5,373 nucleotides of DNA from Bacteroidales bacterium (lineage in GTDB: Bacteria > Bacteroidota > Bacteroidia > Bacteroidales > WRGA01), in contig JAITHZ010000092.1 in the NCBI GenBank assembly GCA_031279795.1, positions 1 through 5,373 of the forward strand, written 5' to 3'. Of the stretch, positions 5,331 through 5,373 are shown piece after piece; position 1 is the stretch's first letter; each line of letters begins with the position of its first letter. A program made the position numbers and the translations under genes. The notes under the pieces are model-generated. The model had not been told where the DNA came from. It saw only the letters and a program-made list of their open reading frames with translations, and made no database searches.

Positions 5331-5373
5331 CGTCTTACGTTTAAGATTCTGTGATTTTTGAAAAGTTAACAGT

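Noticed and set aside
5331..5373. Terminator or promoter after the heptamer array
   Set aside because: Only very short complementary stretches and an imperfect GATTTTTG are visible, too weak to call either.

Overview
The window reads as an ordinary chromosomal segment of a Bacteroidota genome, most likely order Bacteroidales. Four things point there: no Shine-Dalgarno sequences before the genes but A/T-rich leaders instead, a perfect Bacteroidota-type -7 box (TAnnTTTG), a DUF3127 protein (a family I know mainly from this phylum), and the sequence style of the prephenate dehydrogenase and HisH. All six genes are on the + strand. I see no RNA gene, CRISPR array, transposase or phage gene.

Layout. 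Positions 1-521 hold the C-terminal two thirds of a prephenate dehydrogenase (tyrosine synthesis). A short, partly pure-A/T spacer leads into a PIN-PhoH fusion protein (585-1907), a probable nuclease plus P-loop ATPase acting on RNA. A 272-bp gap (1908-2179) carries two small direct repeats, a 9-bp inverted repeat and a good promoter candidate. From 2180 to 5267 five genes follow with junctions of 3, 1, -4 and 10 nt, so they are probably one transcript: a DUF3127 protein with an SSB-like C-terminal tip, a stand-alone HsdR_N-type PD-(D/E)xK nuclease-fold protein, formyltetrahydrofolate deformylase (purU), hisH and hisA. The window ends in 12 perfect tandem copies of the heptamer GAATTAR (5247-5330), the first three of which encode the last residues and stop codon of HisA.

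How the genes fit. HisA makes the substrate for the HisH-HisF synthase, which splits off AICAR, an intermediate that returns to purine synthesis by accepting a formyl group from 10-formyl-tetrahydrofolate. PurU hydrolyses that same folate, so the purU-hisH coupling joins histidine, purine and one-carbon metabolism. hisF would be expected just beyond the right edge. The two leading genes look like DNA-metabolism proteins, not histidine enzymes. The pair of an SSB-tailed OB-like protein and a small nuclease-fold protein is the most interesting arrangement here, although each family on its own is known and widespread.
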